Positions 1 through 11,145 are shown, numbered from the stretch's first letter. The stretch: DNA of 64,000 nt from Rotaria socialis (GCA_905331475.1 CAJNYU010001669.1:7639-71638), one strand, 5' to 3'. A program made the numbers and translations. The notes: a model not told the origin generated them from the letters alone.

Positions 1-1
1 T

Positions 2-184
2 TCGAACAATACCGGTGTTCTCCTCAACATAGGCAACGGCACGTTTGCTGCTCAAACGACCTATTCAACTGGTTATCGCCCTTACTATGTGGCAGCAGCC
101 GATGTCAATGGCGATGGCAAAACCGACATTATTGTCGCAAACTCCGGTTCGAACAATGTCGGTGTTCTTTTGAATTATTGCTGA
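2..184 (+). CDS. FG-GAP/VCBS repeat protein, C-terminal fragment
   Basis: The window opens inside a coding frame that runs 60 codons to a TGA at 182-184. It reads as FG-GAP/VCBS-type beta-propeller repeat: a GVLLN strand, then 'AAADVNGDGKTDIIVANSGS' at residues 35-54, then a second GVLLN strand. The DVNGDGKTD stretch is the Ca2+-binding DxDGDGxxD loop typical of these repeats (as in integrin alpha propellers). The period of about 50 residues (NNTGVLLN to NNVGVLLN) fits the family. Such proteins are usually extracellular, and large families of them are known in bdelloid rotifers. The stretch looks richer in G+C than the DNA to its right. Everything upstream is outside the window, so length, signal peptide and intactness cannot be judged. 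Confidence 0.85.
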   Translation, partial: SNNTGVLLNIGNGTFAAQTTYSTGYRPYYVAAADVNGDGKTDIIVANSGSNNVGVLLNYC

Positions 185-1149
185 TACACAGACTTATCCT
201 GTTTATTCAATAACATTTCCAGTAGTTTAAGAGTTTTACCAAAATCTCATTATATTATTTAGCAGTCATTTCATGTAAGTTGTGACCAAATCCTGCGATG
301 GGTGCTCAATCGGTATCTCCGATTTTACCCACCTTAACCTATGTTATTGAGCCGAATTTAGAGGATTTTTGACACAAACCGATTGAAAAAAGATTGAATT
401 CTTGATTTTTATATTGCATTTTTACTGATGGAATGCCAATTTACTCAAAAGATTTTCAATATTTCTATAAGAAGGGTGTGGGCATGCTTGAATCGCAACC
501 ATGACGCGTTTCGACCTTGTTTAAGGGTCTCATGGGGTAGTTTTAGTTGGCATAAGTGTTCCAATGAGTCGAAAATCACATATATGTTTTTCATGTTGCA
601 TTCCTTTGTAGGATGTTTTCTGATTCAAAGGTGAATTGTAAGTGAAAAATATCATTGACGGTTCGTTTATATTAGCATATGGAAAATATTTGTGAATGAA
701 TTATGTTGGAAATGACTGATCGTTACTTTGGAAGTATTTTTGACTGCATCTTTGCAGAGAGTATCCTGAGCTTGCTTGTTTCTAAGAAATAGCTGATGAG
801 GGTAAGGAGCTAATAATTTTATTTTCTGAATTGGCATGATGTGCTAGTTTATTGGAAATTTGAATGATGAGATTATTTTATGATGGTAGTTGTAAGTGTG
901 TAATCATATGCACATTTGTGACGATGCTGTTATTGAAGGAGCTAATTTGGCGATGATTTTGTGTGCCTTAGTTACAGGTCTGTTTGCTTTTCAGATCTAC
1001 TGTTACATTTCATATATTCTTTTCAATTGAGTGATGATTTATTTATTTATAAATGACAGCATAAAATTCGAAATCAGTTAAGTTAGGGGCTGGTTAGCTC
1101 TGCTTGAAGATTGTGTTTGCTTACCAGTCTCAGGTTGCGTTTTGCTCTG
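185..1149. other. non-coding stretch
   Basis: AT-rich sequence between the FG-GAP stop and the retroelement remnant. No reading frame here shows a recognisable domain or a convincing exon. It should contain the 3' UTR of the FG-GAP gene; I see nothing else I can support. Confidence 0.4.
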
Positions 1150-1779
1150 TTAGTCGCTTCTCGCACCTGGAATATGTTTTTTCATCTTGGCCATCAATTC
1201 TTGTTTTAAGTTGTGATTCAGATAAGTTCCAATGATCAAAACAGTATTCATGATCTCTGTTTGATGGAAAGTGCGACTCCACAATTCGTGAATATGTCGG
1301 TGATTGTTCCCGAGTCGTTTTTCGTGTGTTTGATGAATGATGAGACGTTTTCTGGTTGTTAATTCGTTGTTATCTACGGGTTTCATAACCTGATTTTGCA
1401 TATTTTTGTCGCGAGTTTTGACTATAGATAATTAAGTTGTCGGTTGTTTTATCGTATTCTGCATGTGTTGATGTTCTCAATAACTGATGACGTAAAGAGC
1501 CAAAGTCACCAGAGTTATAGAGCATAGGCAAAATGAAATGCTTGGATAAATATTGACTGAATAATTTGGTGAGTCGCCGATCGATATGTCTTGGTGGATA
1601 ACTATAAGTCATATACAAAGAATGAGAAACGTGAATGAATACATGAAACTTACCCATTATAGAGAAACATGAGTTTCATTTGTCGTATTTCTTCTTCGAA
1701 TTGAGACAAGGTTGTTGAATAACGAACTGCTCTCGTAATAGCAGTATCAATGGTGTTTCGAAAAACATGATCAGGCACT
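1150..1779 (-). mobile_element. Penelope-like retroelement remnant (RT C-terminal part, with intron)
   Basis: The minus strand carries the C-terminal part of a reverse transcriptase-like protein. Exon 1779-1654 reads 'FRNTIDTAITRAVRYSTTLS' followed by a glutamate-rich stretch. A GT-AG intron (1653-1602) follows, and the frame resumes exactly at 'YPPRHIDRRLTKLFSQYLS' (from 1601). A downstream part in another frame reads 'THEKRLGNNHRHIHELWSRT' and ends with TAA at 1150. The YPPRHIDRR and THEKR blocks are what I recall of bdelloid Penelope-like (Athena-type) elements, which are unusual retroelements in keeping introns and which sit at chromosome ends. The switch of frame near 1400-1460 and the missing N-terminal RT core mean this copy is 5'-truncated and dead. 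Its 5' break abuts the inverted-repeat element starting near 1792. Confidence 0.65.
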
Positions 1780-1791
1780 AGTACATATCGT

Positions 1792-3029
1792 CGCACGACA
1801 CTTCGTCGCAGAAAAATTCTTTTCGTTCTGTTCGCCCCTATCTATTTGTCGCATCTCTCTTAATGAATTATTCTTTCTGTGTACAACCAATGGAAATAAC
1901 GTACAATAAATGAAATATTGCAAGAGATATGTACGATAGGGATATACAATTAATTTTGCTGAGACATAATTTTAATTCGGTGAAAGGATAAATTAAAAAA
2001 GTTTTCTCATGTAATTGTGATAGTGCTAAAGCTAATGAGGACTAATTAGATTTGTTGCTCGCTTCATGAATTTCTGAGTAATCCAAAACTAAAAATAGTA
2101 CTGATCCGACATTCTTAATTATTGGACTGCAAGTCAAATAAAAAAAATACATTTCACTCCTTAATTTCAATTTTCACTACGTACTAGTTTTCAACCAAAG
2201 TGTCTCAAATAGAAAAACTGTTTTGTATAAAATAAAAAGCAATGATGCTCCAAGAAGGTGACATCTATACTGAAAAACGTACAATAACGACTAAATTTAT
2301 TCTTCGATCTGAGAATCGAGATTGTCAAGCTAAGATCGTTTTGAACATCAATCAATCAATTGAAATAAAAATCATTTATTAATGAAGCTTGTTGTTATAC
2401 GAATTTATTCCTGAAGACAATTCTCTCACCACTAACATCACACTCCCATGCTCCAAAACCCGATCGTTTTCCGATTATTTAATTAAAAATTGATATTAAA
2501 ATTCAACCGGTCAACTCCCTCTACTCATCTCACCTAGATCATTTCTTAAAAAATATAGCAGGTGTGCTGATATTGATGGCACGCTTCGATGATTCTCCTT
2601 CCTTCTCTTTCTGTTCTCTTTCCATTGTTCTAATATATCTCTCTCCTGTCTCTCTTCTATCTGTCTCCTATATATACGTGTGTTATGTATGAAGTTGTTA
2701 CACTCTAGAGATGTCAGATGACACAATACACCATCATGCCGACGGACATAGGCGACACTCTCTAGTTTTGTCGTTACACTCTGGATAACTTGAAGTAGCC
2801 TAATAAACATCTTTGCCGAGAGTGGCACAAGCTACTCTAATCAAGTTGTTCGTTACAGCAGGCAACATTACTCTTTAGCTCATTTTATTTCTTTAGATTA
2901 TTTATTTTCTCAATCTGTTCCTCATTATGTTATGTGTATTATGCACAAAATATAGAGAAATTAACTCATAAACTTTCCATTGGTTATACACAAAAAGAAT
3001 AATTCATTAAGAGAGATGCGACGATATGT
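1792..3029. mobile_element. element bounded by ~49-bp inverted repeats
   Basis: 1848-1896 and 2974-3022 are inverted copies, about 95% identical (core GTCGCATCTCTCTTAATGAA). The match resumes outside, as ACATATCGTCGCA at 1792-1804 versus its complement at about 3017-3029. The left arm carries an extra 58 bp (about 1805-1862) bracketed by copies of GTCGCA, so that segment was duplicated or inserted within the arm. The roughly 950 bp between the arms shows no transposase or other convincing frame. A non-autonomous DNA transposon (MITE-like) is the simplest reading. I could not define a target-site duplication. Confidence 0.55.
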
Positions 3030-3245
3030 GCGGTCACCGAATATCTTTACTTAAAATAGTCAGTTATTTTCATTTAGTCCGTTTGATAACGTGAAAAGAA
3101 ATTGTAAATAAAGTAGAGCCCCTGTAAAAAGATTTCTAAGGATACAAAAGAATCAATAATTATCGAATAGATTTGTATAAAAAACACGAAAATTATACTA
3201 AAACAAGAGCGTTTTTTAGCAATTTTCTACTATTTTTCATTTTTA

Positions 3246-3317
3246 TAGGAAATACAGGAAAATTCATCGAAATATAGGAGAAAAAATAGGAATTTTTTTA
3301 AATATAGGAAATATAGG
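3246..3317. repeat. degenerate ATAGGAAAT repeats
   Basis: About 70 bp in which variants of ATAGGAAAT / ATAGGAG recur five or six times (for example ATAGGAAATACAGG and AAATATAGGAAATATAGGAC). It is a short degenerate tandem array with no coding meaning. Confidence 0.45.
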
Positions 3318-4084
3318 ACGAATCCGAGGCCAGCAATAAAGACTGAACTCACATACATAAATTTCATATAAAATCAACAATATTAAATAGAGATTAATCG
3401 TCAATAGACTCAGTATTTTGAGGGTGATGAATTATAGTCGAATGTTGACTGTCTACTGATCTTTTTTTTTAGAAACATATTTCTACAATAATGAACTTTC
3501 GATTGAATTCTTTATGAGATATTCTTCCATTAACCATTCTTATCGGAATTTTCATTCGGACATTTTCAATGCGTTTGTTCTCGTTTTTTAGCAGTATGAG
3601 TCGAAGAACTAAGCTTTGGTACGATAGTGCGACGCTACAAGATGAAAAATTATAGACGGAATACGTCTGAAATTTCAATCGTACGAAAAGTTGCAAGCAA
3701 CCCTTTCGTATGCGTTATATTAACAATTAAGTTTTTGATTTCAGTTCAAACAAGAACTGAAAAAAGATGGCGCAATATCATGAGGCAGCCAAAAAAAGTG
3801 AATGAATTAAGAGAAGAGAACTGTCAACTTTTGACTCTATTCAATCGTTGAATTTGATTGAGCAAGACATCGGTCAATGATTGTTTTTCTTCAATATTGA
3901 ATCCATTCTTGAATGAGGAGAGAGAAATAAGACAAAGATAAAGACAAGACAATAAATATGTGAAATAGACAACGGCCTTGCTTTTATATAAGGTTGCTGG
4001 TATAGCATAGATAATATCAAGTACGATTCAGAGAAATTGAATGAGTGATATATTTCTTGTATAAATAGAAGTATTTTTATTATT
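3318..4084. other. non-coding stretch
   Basis: AT-rich DNA without a convincing exon on either strand. Short open frames at 3469-3851 overlap on both strands and lack domain resemblance, so I treat them as chance. Confidence 0.35.
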
Positions 4085-4741
4085 ATGACTAAAATATTAT
4101 CGATCAATGAAACGTTTCTCTTATTATCAAATCAATCATTTGAAGTAGAATATAAACAAATGTCTTGTGTTGCTAATAAGAAAATCTGGCTTATCATTCA
4201 TTTCATCATAACATGTTTAACTGAAAATTTACTTCTTTGCCATACTATTTTTCCGGTATATATGATAATTATATTATTCTTCAATTGTTATTGGAGACGT
4301 ATAAATAATGCCATATATAGCAATTGGTTAGATATAGATGATCTGGATAGATATGCATTAATGATTGCTGCATTGAAAAAAGAAATAAAATTAATATTCG
4401 TTTATGTATATATTGCTTTCCTCTACACATGGCTCGAATTGGTGAATAGCAACTATACAGCAACATATCTGAACTTTCTTCGTTGGTTAATCGAAGCTTC
4501 ATTGCTTCCACAAATCTTATTTATTACTCTTTTTTCACCTTTTCCATGTATAGAGAGCTTTTTTGAACATTATCATTTATATAACGTACCCGCAATCACG
4601 AGCAAAATACCTTTGTTTATCGTAATGCGTTACGCCGAAATTCAATCAGACTTTTTTCTCAATGGACTCCAAACATCACTCTTTAATATATTCTGTTATT
4701 GGTCTTCGAAATTCCATTTAATAGAAAAGTTCGATCTTTGA
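4085..4741 (+). CDS. hydrophobic ORF, possible degraded seven-TM receptor
   Basis: An uninterrupted 218-codon frame starts with ATG at 4085 and stops at 4739-4741. It has four or five hydrophobic segments: about residues 35-55 and 58-70, then about 100-118, 130-150 and 195-210. A charged loop 'NNAIYSNWLDIDDLDRYALM' separates the second and third. The spacing resembles the back half of a rotifer rhodopsin-like GPCR, but I cannot find a DRY/ERC motif or NPxxY, and an N-terminal signal is lacking. It may be a receptor pseudogene, a small membrane protein or a chance ORF. No flanking exon could be attached with confidence. Confidence 0.3.
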   Translation: MTKILSINETFLLLSNQSFEVEYKQMSCVANKKIWLIIHFIITCLTENLLLCHTIFPVYMIIILFFNCYWRRINNAIYSNWLDIDDLDRYALMIAALKKEIKLIFVYVYIAFLYTWLELVNSNYTATYLNFLRWLIEASLLPQILFITLFSPFPCIESFFEHYHLYNVPAITSKIPLFIVMRYAEIQSDFFLNGLQTSLFNIFCYWSSKFHLIEKFDL

Positions 4742-5296
4742 CTCTTCAATTAATATTTTTTGCGTTGTTCTTTAAAAGAATGTAAACCAATAAAATTCAA
4801 TAAATGACATCTAACTTGTTAGCAAACATTGTCCAATTTGATAATTATCCAAGAAAACTTGTCTTTTTATTATATGACTTCTAAGAATAATATGTATTTA
4901 ATCGATGAGAGTTAGAAAACTCTTTTGCATAAAATAATGTCGTCTGCGCAAAACAAATCAACTTGATTGACACTCGAATGGAAAAGGCAACGAATTGGAA
5001 GCATTAGGGAACGGTAGAATAGTGTTCTTTGGGACATTTGATGGTTAGAAATTTTAGGTTTTTTAGATGAAATAGTTATGAAACTCATAGATGGGCCAAC
5101 GTGTTAAACTAAGCTTTTCCGAAACGAACCGCATATTATTACGGTGATGCGAATATCATTTAACATTGATCTCATATTCATAATATCAATAGAAACAAGA
5201 GAATCCTACTTAGTATTGACTTCATTCTTGAACTTGTTCTCATTTTGAGTGTTATTATTTATGTTAGATTTATTTTTCCTGAAAACCGTTGTTATA

Positions 5297-5470
5297 ATGA
5301 TTTTTCAAGCTCAAGAAATTTCCGGCGAACCCTTCATTCCATTGTTTGGTCACCTGTTAGATATGAATCATGCTAATAACAAATATAAAGGATTAGACTA
5401 CTTTGGAGAACGTTCAGAAACACATAGTCATTCTTTTCTTTTTGCTTTTGATTCATCATTAATATTCAAT
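5297..5470 (+). pseudogene. cytochrome P450 N-terminal fragment
   Basis: Within a 108-codon open frame (5249-5575), the residues around 'GEPFIPLFGHLLDMNHANN' followed by KYKGLDYFGERSETHSHS resemble the start of microsomal P450s: a proline-rich hinge (PGxPxxPxxGHL) and the beginning of helix A. A hydrophobic stretch precedes it, as expected for the membrane anchor. The frame then becomes low-complexity and stops. No I-helix, ExxR or haem-binding FxxGxxxC motif is found nearby on the plus strand, so this looks like an orphaned 5' scrap rather than a working gene. Identification rests on a short motif. Confidence 0.4.
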
Positions 5471-5575
5471 TTTTTTAAGTTGTTCCAATGCTGTGAGCAA
5501 TCGAAAGCCAACTCATCTAATAAATATAATAATATCGTTTATTACTGTTCACAATATTTTAGTGAGCAACGATGA

Positions 5576-6249
5576 ATAGCATGAGCGTGCTCCTAAAATG
5601 CTCAATCCAGCTTTTCATTTTTCTCTGTGAGAAAAACATGTTTTTCTAAAAATTCAATTTTCACTTGCTTTGCAGGAAGACATTTTTCATTCAATAACTT
5701 TCTCAACAGTACATTTTATAACGAACTAAGTCGTATTTCAGCTATCGTACAAAACCAGTTACAATTCTCTCATATTTATATATTTTATTTGTTTAGTTTT
5801 TAATTATGGAAAAGAAGATAATGAATGGTAATAATTGGGGTAGGTAAAGTATGAACAGTTTTTTCTTCCGTGAAAATTTTATTGCATTGATGCAAAAGTC
5901 TACGCCGATTTTTTCTTTTCAAATTTTATCGAAGTGAAATACCAGAAAGCGGGTGATCTTTACCGGACGTGGGAGGGGGGGGGGGCTAAATCTGCTTGCA
6001 TTCTCTTGAATATAACCCACACCCACACCCAAAACCAAAATATGTCTATAGGAAATTACCGGTGGTCGTCTGCAACATTAACTGTCACAAGTCACAGTTG
6101 AGCCGTTTTGGGGCTTCAAGATTGTCCGTAGAGGTATACGTATCAATCGGATATAGGTTTTACTTTCATCGAGCACATAATATTTATATTTTATCGTACA
6201 TAAATTGGGTTATAAAAAATATTTAGATTTGTACAGAAAGAAAGAACGA
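5576..6249. other. non-coding stretch with G-tract and CCCACA repeat
   Basis: No exon is supported. It contains a near-continuous G tract at 5971-5985 (one A) and a short CCCACA repeat at 6016-6030, listed separately. The right part is presumably the 3' UTR of the minus-strand gene ending at 6250. Confidence 0.4.
6016..6030. repeat. short telomere-like (CCCACA)n
   Basis: CCCACACCCACACCC is two and a half units of the complement of TGTGGG, the repeat reported for bdelloid telomeres. It is too short to be more than suggestive alone; a second tract of the same unit lies at 59565-59590. Confidence 0.4.
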
Positions 6250-7379
6250 TTATTTTTTCACTAAATTCGAACGCACGGAGATATCTCCCGATAGAGTTTT
6301 ATTATCTTGTAATGCTGTAAATGCTTTGATCAATGTTAATTTCTCTTGATGTGACATTAGGATTTGTTCCTGTGCATCGGTTAAATCCTTTTCAACAAAA
6401 AAAGATGGTCTTATGGTTTTTAGTAAAAGAGAAAAAAAATAAATTTACTCGCGTTGATCTGTCAACCTTACGTTGTAAATCGCGAATAATAGCATCTTGT
6501 TCATATACAAGTGATTCAAGTTTAAGAATACGTTCTTCAAGTTGTTGAGATTTCAATGAATCATCATCTGATGTTGGCTTGAAGAAAAAAATAAAAATGT
6601 CAGTTGATAAGAATAATCAAAAAAGAAAATAATAGTTACTTTATCTACTCGACGTAAAATAAATTCTTCTGGTAGAAAAACTTTTGTCGATAAAGCGGAA
6701 TTATTCGTTGTCGATGAAGATGAAGATATCATATAGGAATCTATACGAAATATATAGATTAAAGTTTTTCTTTTCTGCTTTCGTTTACCTGTTTCAGAAA
6801 TTGATAAATTTTCGTATGAAGATCTATTAAAAATCGAAATTATATTTTTTCGGTTGGTTTTCTTCTATGATTTACTTACTGCATTCGACTAACTGTAAAC
6901 ATCGGTTTAGAACTATGAGTAGAAAGTATCTGAAAAAATATTTTCAAAAAGAAAATATTTAAACGAATAGTGTTAATCATACTGTTCGATTATTATCGCA
7001 TGATTCATCAAGTTCACTGATATTATTTAATAGTTCTTCATCATCTTCATTGGCAGACCCCTAAAATTTTTTATTATCATTTGATGTTGAATTTATATTT
7101 CGGATTGAAACAGAAAAATAGACGCGTCACCTCAGTTAATACACCCGCTACTGAAGCTTCATCAGGATGTATTCCTGTTGAACGACGTTTGACTCTTAAC
7201 TTTCGTTTTGTTCGTGGATTATTTAGTATAGGCGATTTATTCATCGGTTCTATTGTAGATGATTGAATAACTATGGGTACAGTTTCATTGGATCGATTAG
7301 CCGTCATTAGAACATGATGAAAACAACGATCAGTAACTGTTGGTGTCTCATTTGTCATTAGGAACGTGGAGCGAGACAT
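6250..7379 (-). CDS. coiled-coil protein, function unknown
   Basis: Seven exons splice into an open frame of 259 residues: 7379-7131, 7060-6983, 6929-6880, 6823-6789, 6740-6640, 6577-6449, 6387-6250. All introns are GT-AG and 51-79 bp long, apart from a 49-bp one at 6740-6823 (16 bp longer with flanking bases). The N-terminal 80 residues are basic and low-complexity ('NPRTKRKLRVKRRSTGIHPD'). An acidic patch follows in exon 2 (EDDEELLNNISELDE). The C-terminal 85 residues are heptad-like and predicted coiled coil ('QLEERILKLESLVYEQDAII', then DAQEQILMSHQEKLTLIKAF). The start chosen is the ATG directly after a 3' splice site at 7380-7381; a donor (GTAAGT) at 7452-7447 defines a 73-bp 5'-UTR intron. 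I do not recognise the family. A centrosomal or chromatin scaffold role would be guesswork. Confidence 0.75.
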
Positions 7380-7506
7380 CTGGAGTGAATTAAAACTATA
7401 ATAAAAATTCATGTATAATAGCCTTCTACATTCTTTTTCTTAGCTTACTTACATGCTGAAAATGTTAGTTATATATCGATGTCTGCTAGAGCATATATGA
7501 CGTGCT

Positions 7507-7514
7507 TATTTATA
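7507..7514 (-). promoter_or_regulatory. TATA-box candidate
   Basis: On the minus strand this reads TATAAATA. It lies about 55 bp upstream of the donor of the 5'-UTR intron of the coiled-coil gene, so transcription would start near 7480 and give a short non-coding first exon. Position is right; no initiator evidence beyond that. Confidence 0.4.
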
Positions 7515-9203
7515 CGCGAACTAGTTTTGCCATGTTCGGCATAGTTACCGTGAACAAGACAATCGTAAAACAGATATATCTATCTATAACTAGCTACTGT
7601 TGTTATTGATGTCTATGCTTATTATTGTTCTAATCATAGTAGTGTGGGCTGAGTAGAGAAAGTAACAGAAACTTATAGATTTATTCATCAACACGGTCAT
7701 ATTTTCATCCTGTGACTCAAGGTAGACAAGATAACAAGAGAAATTCTTCAAATACGTTAACAAAACAAAAACGATTGTTCTCAAGGACAAAAGAAAACTA
7801 GATAAATATGTCGTGATATTTTCTTTGTCTCTTTTACTCAAATAACACATGAGGAATGCAAACAAAACTAATATGGTACAGAACTTACATTGTTGTGATT
7901 GCTTTGAAAGTTATCACAACAAATATTTCGGCTCGATAATAGGATAATTTAATTAAGCTAATGATATTTTAGAAAATTAAAAAGAATTTTTTGCTTTGTT
8001 TTTGAGAAATACATGAATATTATCTTAGGAGAAAAATTTTGATGAGAATGATTAATAGTTGGCGAAGCAGGAATTTCCCTGTTGGCAAATGAGTATGAAG
8101 GAAATATTAATAGGGCTGAAAGAACCGAAAACAAAATTGATTAATGTTATTGTACAAAAACATCTTGTGATTATAATAATAGTCAATATTTTTTTTCCGG
8201 ATAGAGAGACACAATTATTACTGACCCTTGTTAGTTTACTAGTGTTTATGTAATGAATAGTTAAAATTATTTTCTACTAAAAGTGTTGCATAAAATGTAC
8301 GCATAACATTTGTCTTGTTAACACATTTAATAAGTTGAGTAGAAAGGTCTATATGACTTACATGCGTTAAATATTAAAAACAGTGTTTTCAAGATCTTGT
8401 TGAAATAAACAAGATTTTACAAGGAAAACTAGACATATTGTTTTTCTCAAGAATCCATTAAGATATGTCAACTGAACTTCTTGACAATAAAACTGGTATA
8501 CTTATGAAAAATTTAAAGAACGTATTGTAAATATTAATAGACTTATTCAATACATATATGGACATTTGAGATATAACATTATCTAGATTTTTATGAATAG
8601 AAAGAGATTCCAACTGCATGACGAGAAGGTGCCATTGTATCGAAAGTCAATCATGATTTTATGTTGTTCTCATTCGAGAAAAGGAATCTCCCATACCACA
8701 CTCGCCCGGGTACTAGTTTCAAAAAGAAGAAAATTTCGATTTTGTTGGAGGCATTCCATCCTCCGGACAATCGTTTCTTTTTTGAAATCAAAATGTTATG
8801 AAATTTACTAAGTCAATACTTAGACTATCAATTACACATCGATCGTATAATTATTTCATTCTTGTGAAATACGATCTATTAGGTGTGTTGAAGTACAAAT
8901 ATTGAGTTTGAAACTCGTATCGCCTACATACAATAGTAAACATGTTGTAACGTTGTAAACTATGAAATTAAAAAGCTTCAATCAGTTTGTTGAGCTGAAT
9001 ATTCGAATAGCACCTTGATGTTAACTAAAGGTATTTTTAGAATTTTATCCGTTGATGAATTCGAATACATAATATTCATCGATTTGAAGTTTGGGAAAAA
9101 AATAGATTTATTAAACAATGCGAAAACATTCTCAAAAGATAATACATTTTGATAAAATCATAGTTATATAAGCATTATTTACGCATGTGTCATTGTTTTT
9201 CAT
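7515..9203. other. intergenic, non-coding
   Basis: AT-rich DNA between the coiled-coil promoter and the 3' end of the CFAP97-like gene. Short frames at 7590-7865 (minus), 8059-8253 and 8593-8811 (plus) have no domain resemblance or splice context. Nothing supportable. Confidence 0.4.
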
Positions 9204-10295
9204 TCATGATTTAGTATTGATTTTTGGTAAAATAAAAGGTCGTTGTGTTGCTATGTCACGTGCTTTTTTTCTATTTGCTGCGTCTTGTTTAAGAATCATC
9301 GTATGACGAGTGTATTCTTCCTCCATTTTTTTTGCATCATAAACACCTTTAACAGTAGCGAGACGATTGACAAGACAGAGATTCTCACGCATAATAGGTA
9401 TGTAACTTTTTAAAACTTTTCGACGATAATCAAGAGTATGTCGATCACGTAGATGTTCCTGTTCAATATGCATAGCAGGATATGTGCTTGGTTCTTTAGC
9501 TATGCGAGCTAAACGTTCTAGTTTCTTTCTATTTTCATAATAAATTCGATCATCTTCTTCTTGTTTAGCTATGTGACGACGTTGCTCTTTCCATTTACGT
9601 AAATTAAGACGACTTGGTGAAAGATATGAAAACGTTTTACGTGGTGAATTCGATCGTGTACGTTGTGAATTCACTAACGGTTTGATTACTCGACGATGAG
9701 TTACAGGTGAAATCGGTCTTTCATGTACGATTGTATTTGTTACTTTCGATGATTGAATTCGATCGGAAGATTTTGATGATTGTGATGCAAATCGAATATT
9801 TCGTTGTGAACTTTCTGGACTGTTTGTTTCATCTCTGTCGGAATTTAATTGATGTTCATCTATTTGTTCGTTAAGTGTTTCTGGTGTATTATTTTCCTTT
9901 GCTTGTTCGCTTGATTTTTCTGAAGAAATTTGTTCAACTGGTGGTTCTGAAGAACTTTTTTCAACTGGTGGTTCTGAAGAAATTTGTTCAACTGGTGGTT
10001 CTGAAGAAATTTGTTCAACTGGTGGTTCTGAAGAACTTTTTTCAACGGACTGTTCTGAAGAAATTTTTTCAGTTTGTTGTTCGTTCGATGTTTCCGATGA
10101 ATTATTTTCAGCTTTCCGTTCGTTTTGTGATTTGAATGGTTTGATTTCAGTTTGCTGTTCGTTGGGCGTTCCTGGTGCACTGTTGTTAGTAGTTTTTCGT
10201 TCGTTTGATGCTTCCGGTGAATTGTGTTCAGATTTCCGTTCGTTTGAATTTTCTGGTGGATTATTTATTGATGCTTGTTGAGAATCAATCGACAT
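9204..10295 (-). CDS. CFAP97 (Hemingway)-like ciliary protein
   Basis: Single-exon frame of 363 residues from ATG at 10295 to TAA at 9204. Residues 1-160 are low-complexity, rich in Ser/Glu/Asn, with repeated NERK/NEQQ and SSEPPVEQI units. The C-terminal 170 residues are basic and helical: 'RRVIKPLVNSQRTRS', then a dense charged helix ending in RKKLERLARIAKEP, then 'RRKVLKSYIPIMRENLCLVN' and VYDAKKMEEEYTRHTMIL. That order (KPxVxS, charged helix, (R/K)xxLxxIxxENxxLxxRL, YDxxKxExEY) fits the CFAP97/Hmw domain of axoneme-associated proteins, which keep motile cilia and sperm tails intact. The assignment is from remembered family pattern, so moderate. Most neighbours have many introns; this gene has none I can see in its coding part. 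Confidence 0.6.
   Translation of the reverse strand: MSIDSQQASINNPPENSNERKSEHNSPEASNERKTTNNSAPGTPNEQQTEIKPFKSQNERKAENNSSETSNEQQTEKISSEQSVEKSSSEPPVEQISSEPPVEQISSEPPVEKSSSEPPVEQISSEKSSEQAKENNTPETLNEQIDEHQLNSDRDETNSPESSQRNIRFASQSSKSSDRIQSSKVTNTIVHERPISPVTHRRVIKPLVNSQRTRSNSPRKTFSYLSPSRLNLRKWKEQRRHIAKQEEDDRIYYENRKKLERLARIAKEPSTYPAMHIEQEHLRDRHTLDYRRKVLKSYIPIMRENLCLVNRLATVKGVYDAKKMEEEYTRHTMILKQDAANRKKARDIATQRPFILPKINTKS
9919..10080 (-). repeat. 27-nt coding minisatellite (SSEPPVEQI units)
   Basis: Six consecutive 27-nt units at 9919, 9946, 9973, 10000, 10027 and 10054. The first four are nearly identical and alternate between encoding EQI and EKS at the unit end; the last two diverge. Being a multiple of three, gains or losses of units keep the CFAP97-like frame open. 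Confidence 0.85.
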
Positions 10296-11145
10296 GATTT
10301 AGCAATAAGAATCTCTTGAAATGAATATTTGAATGTTTTTTTTTACCTGTTGAATAAAGTTTGTCTCAATAACGATAATCTACCACGACCATTCAAAGTT
10401 ATCAAAAGACGCGAAGAAGAAGAAAAAGAAAGTAGTGACGAAAAAAGAAAGAAGAAGAAGGAGAAGAATGGAAAAAAGTGAAGAATTCTTTGCAATATCA
10501 CAACATTTTTTGATAAGGAATACGAGTAGAGAGAAGAAAGAAAAAGATGACAGAAAAAAACACATTAAAAGATGAGCGTCAGCGTCTCTATTGACGTCAA
10601 GAAATACGTTGAAAATGTGGTATCTATGGCATTGCTTCCGCTCTTGTGAACTCTATGATTTGATTCTTTCGTTTCTTCGTCGTCATTCTTCAAATGAAAT
10701 CTGAGCTTCTTCATTGTTTTTTTTGTTATCCTGTTTGCTATCAAATAGTTGAAATTATCAAATGAGAAACAGACGTGCCAGTTACTTCTTTTCTTTTTTT
10801 CTCAACAATGGATACATTCAAACAAATAGTACAATGGAAGACCTCGCACCATTCAATGATTAAACGTGATTTCATACCATGAAGGACTTCATATAGATCG
10901 ATAAACGGTACACAATGATTACAAGGCTAGATTATAACATTTTTCTGCCAACTAAAAAACTACGACTCATATATAGAATATGATAGGTAAAATTAGTGTA
11001 TATGAAGAAAAAGAAAAAAAACCAAGGATATATATATAATAATTGTCTAGTCGTAAAAACAATACTTGCTATGTGTATACCCATTATTATTCAATGCCAA
11101 TCACGGTTGAGTAAGCATTACATACATAAGTGTATTTCTGATGAG
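10296..11145. other. intergenic between divergent genes
   Basis: Separates the CFAP97-like gene (minus) from the EF-hand gene (plus). A purine-rich tract spans about 10400-10560. A perfect TGACGTCA (CRE/ATF-type palindrome) sits at 10592-10599, a plausible but unproven transcription factor site. No exon is supported. Confidence 0.4.

Noticed and set aside
9875..10135. Plus-strand Leu/Val/Phe-rich open frame
   Set aside because: It is the antisense shadow of the 27-nt repeat in the CFAP97-like gene.
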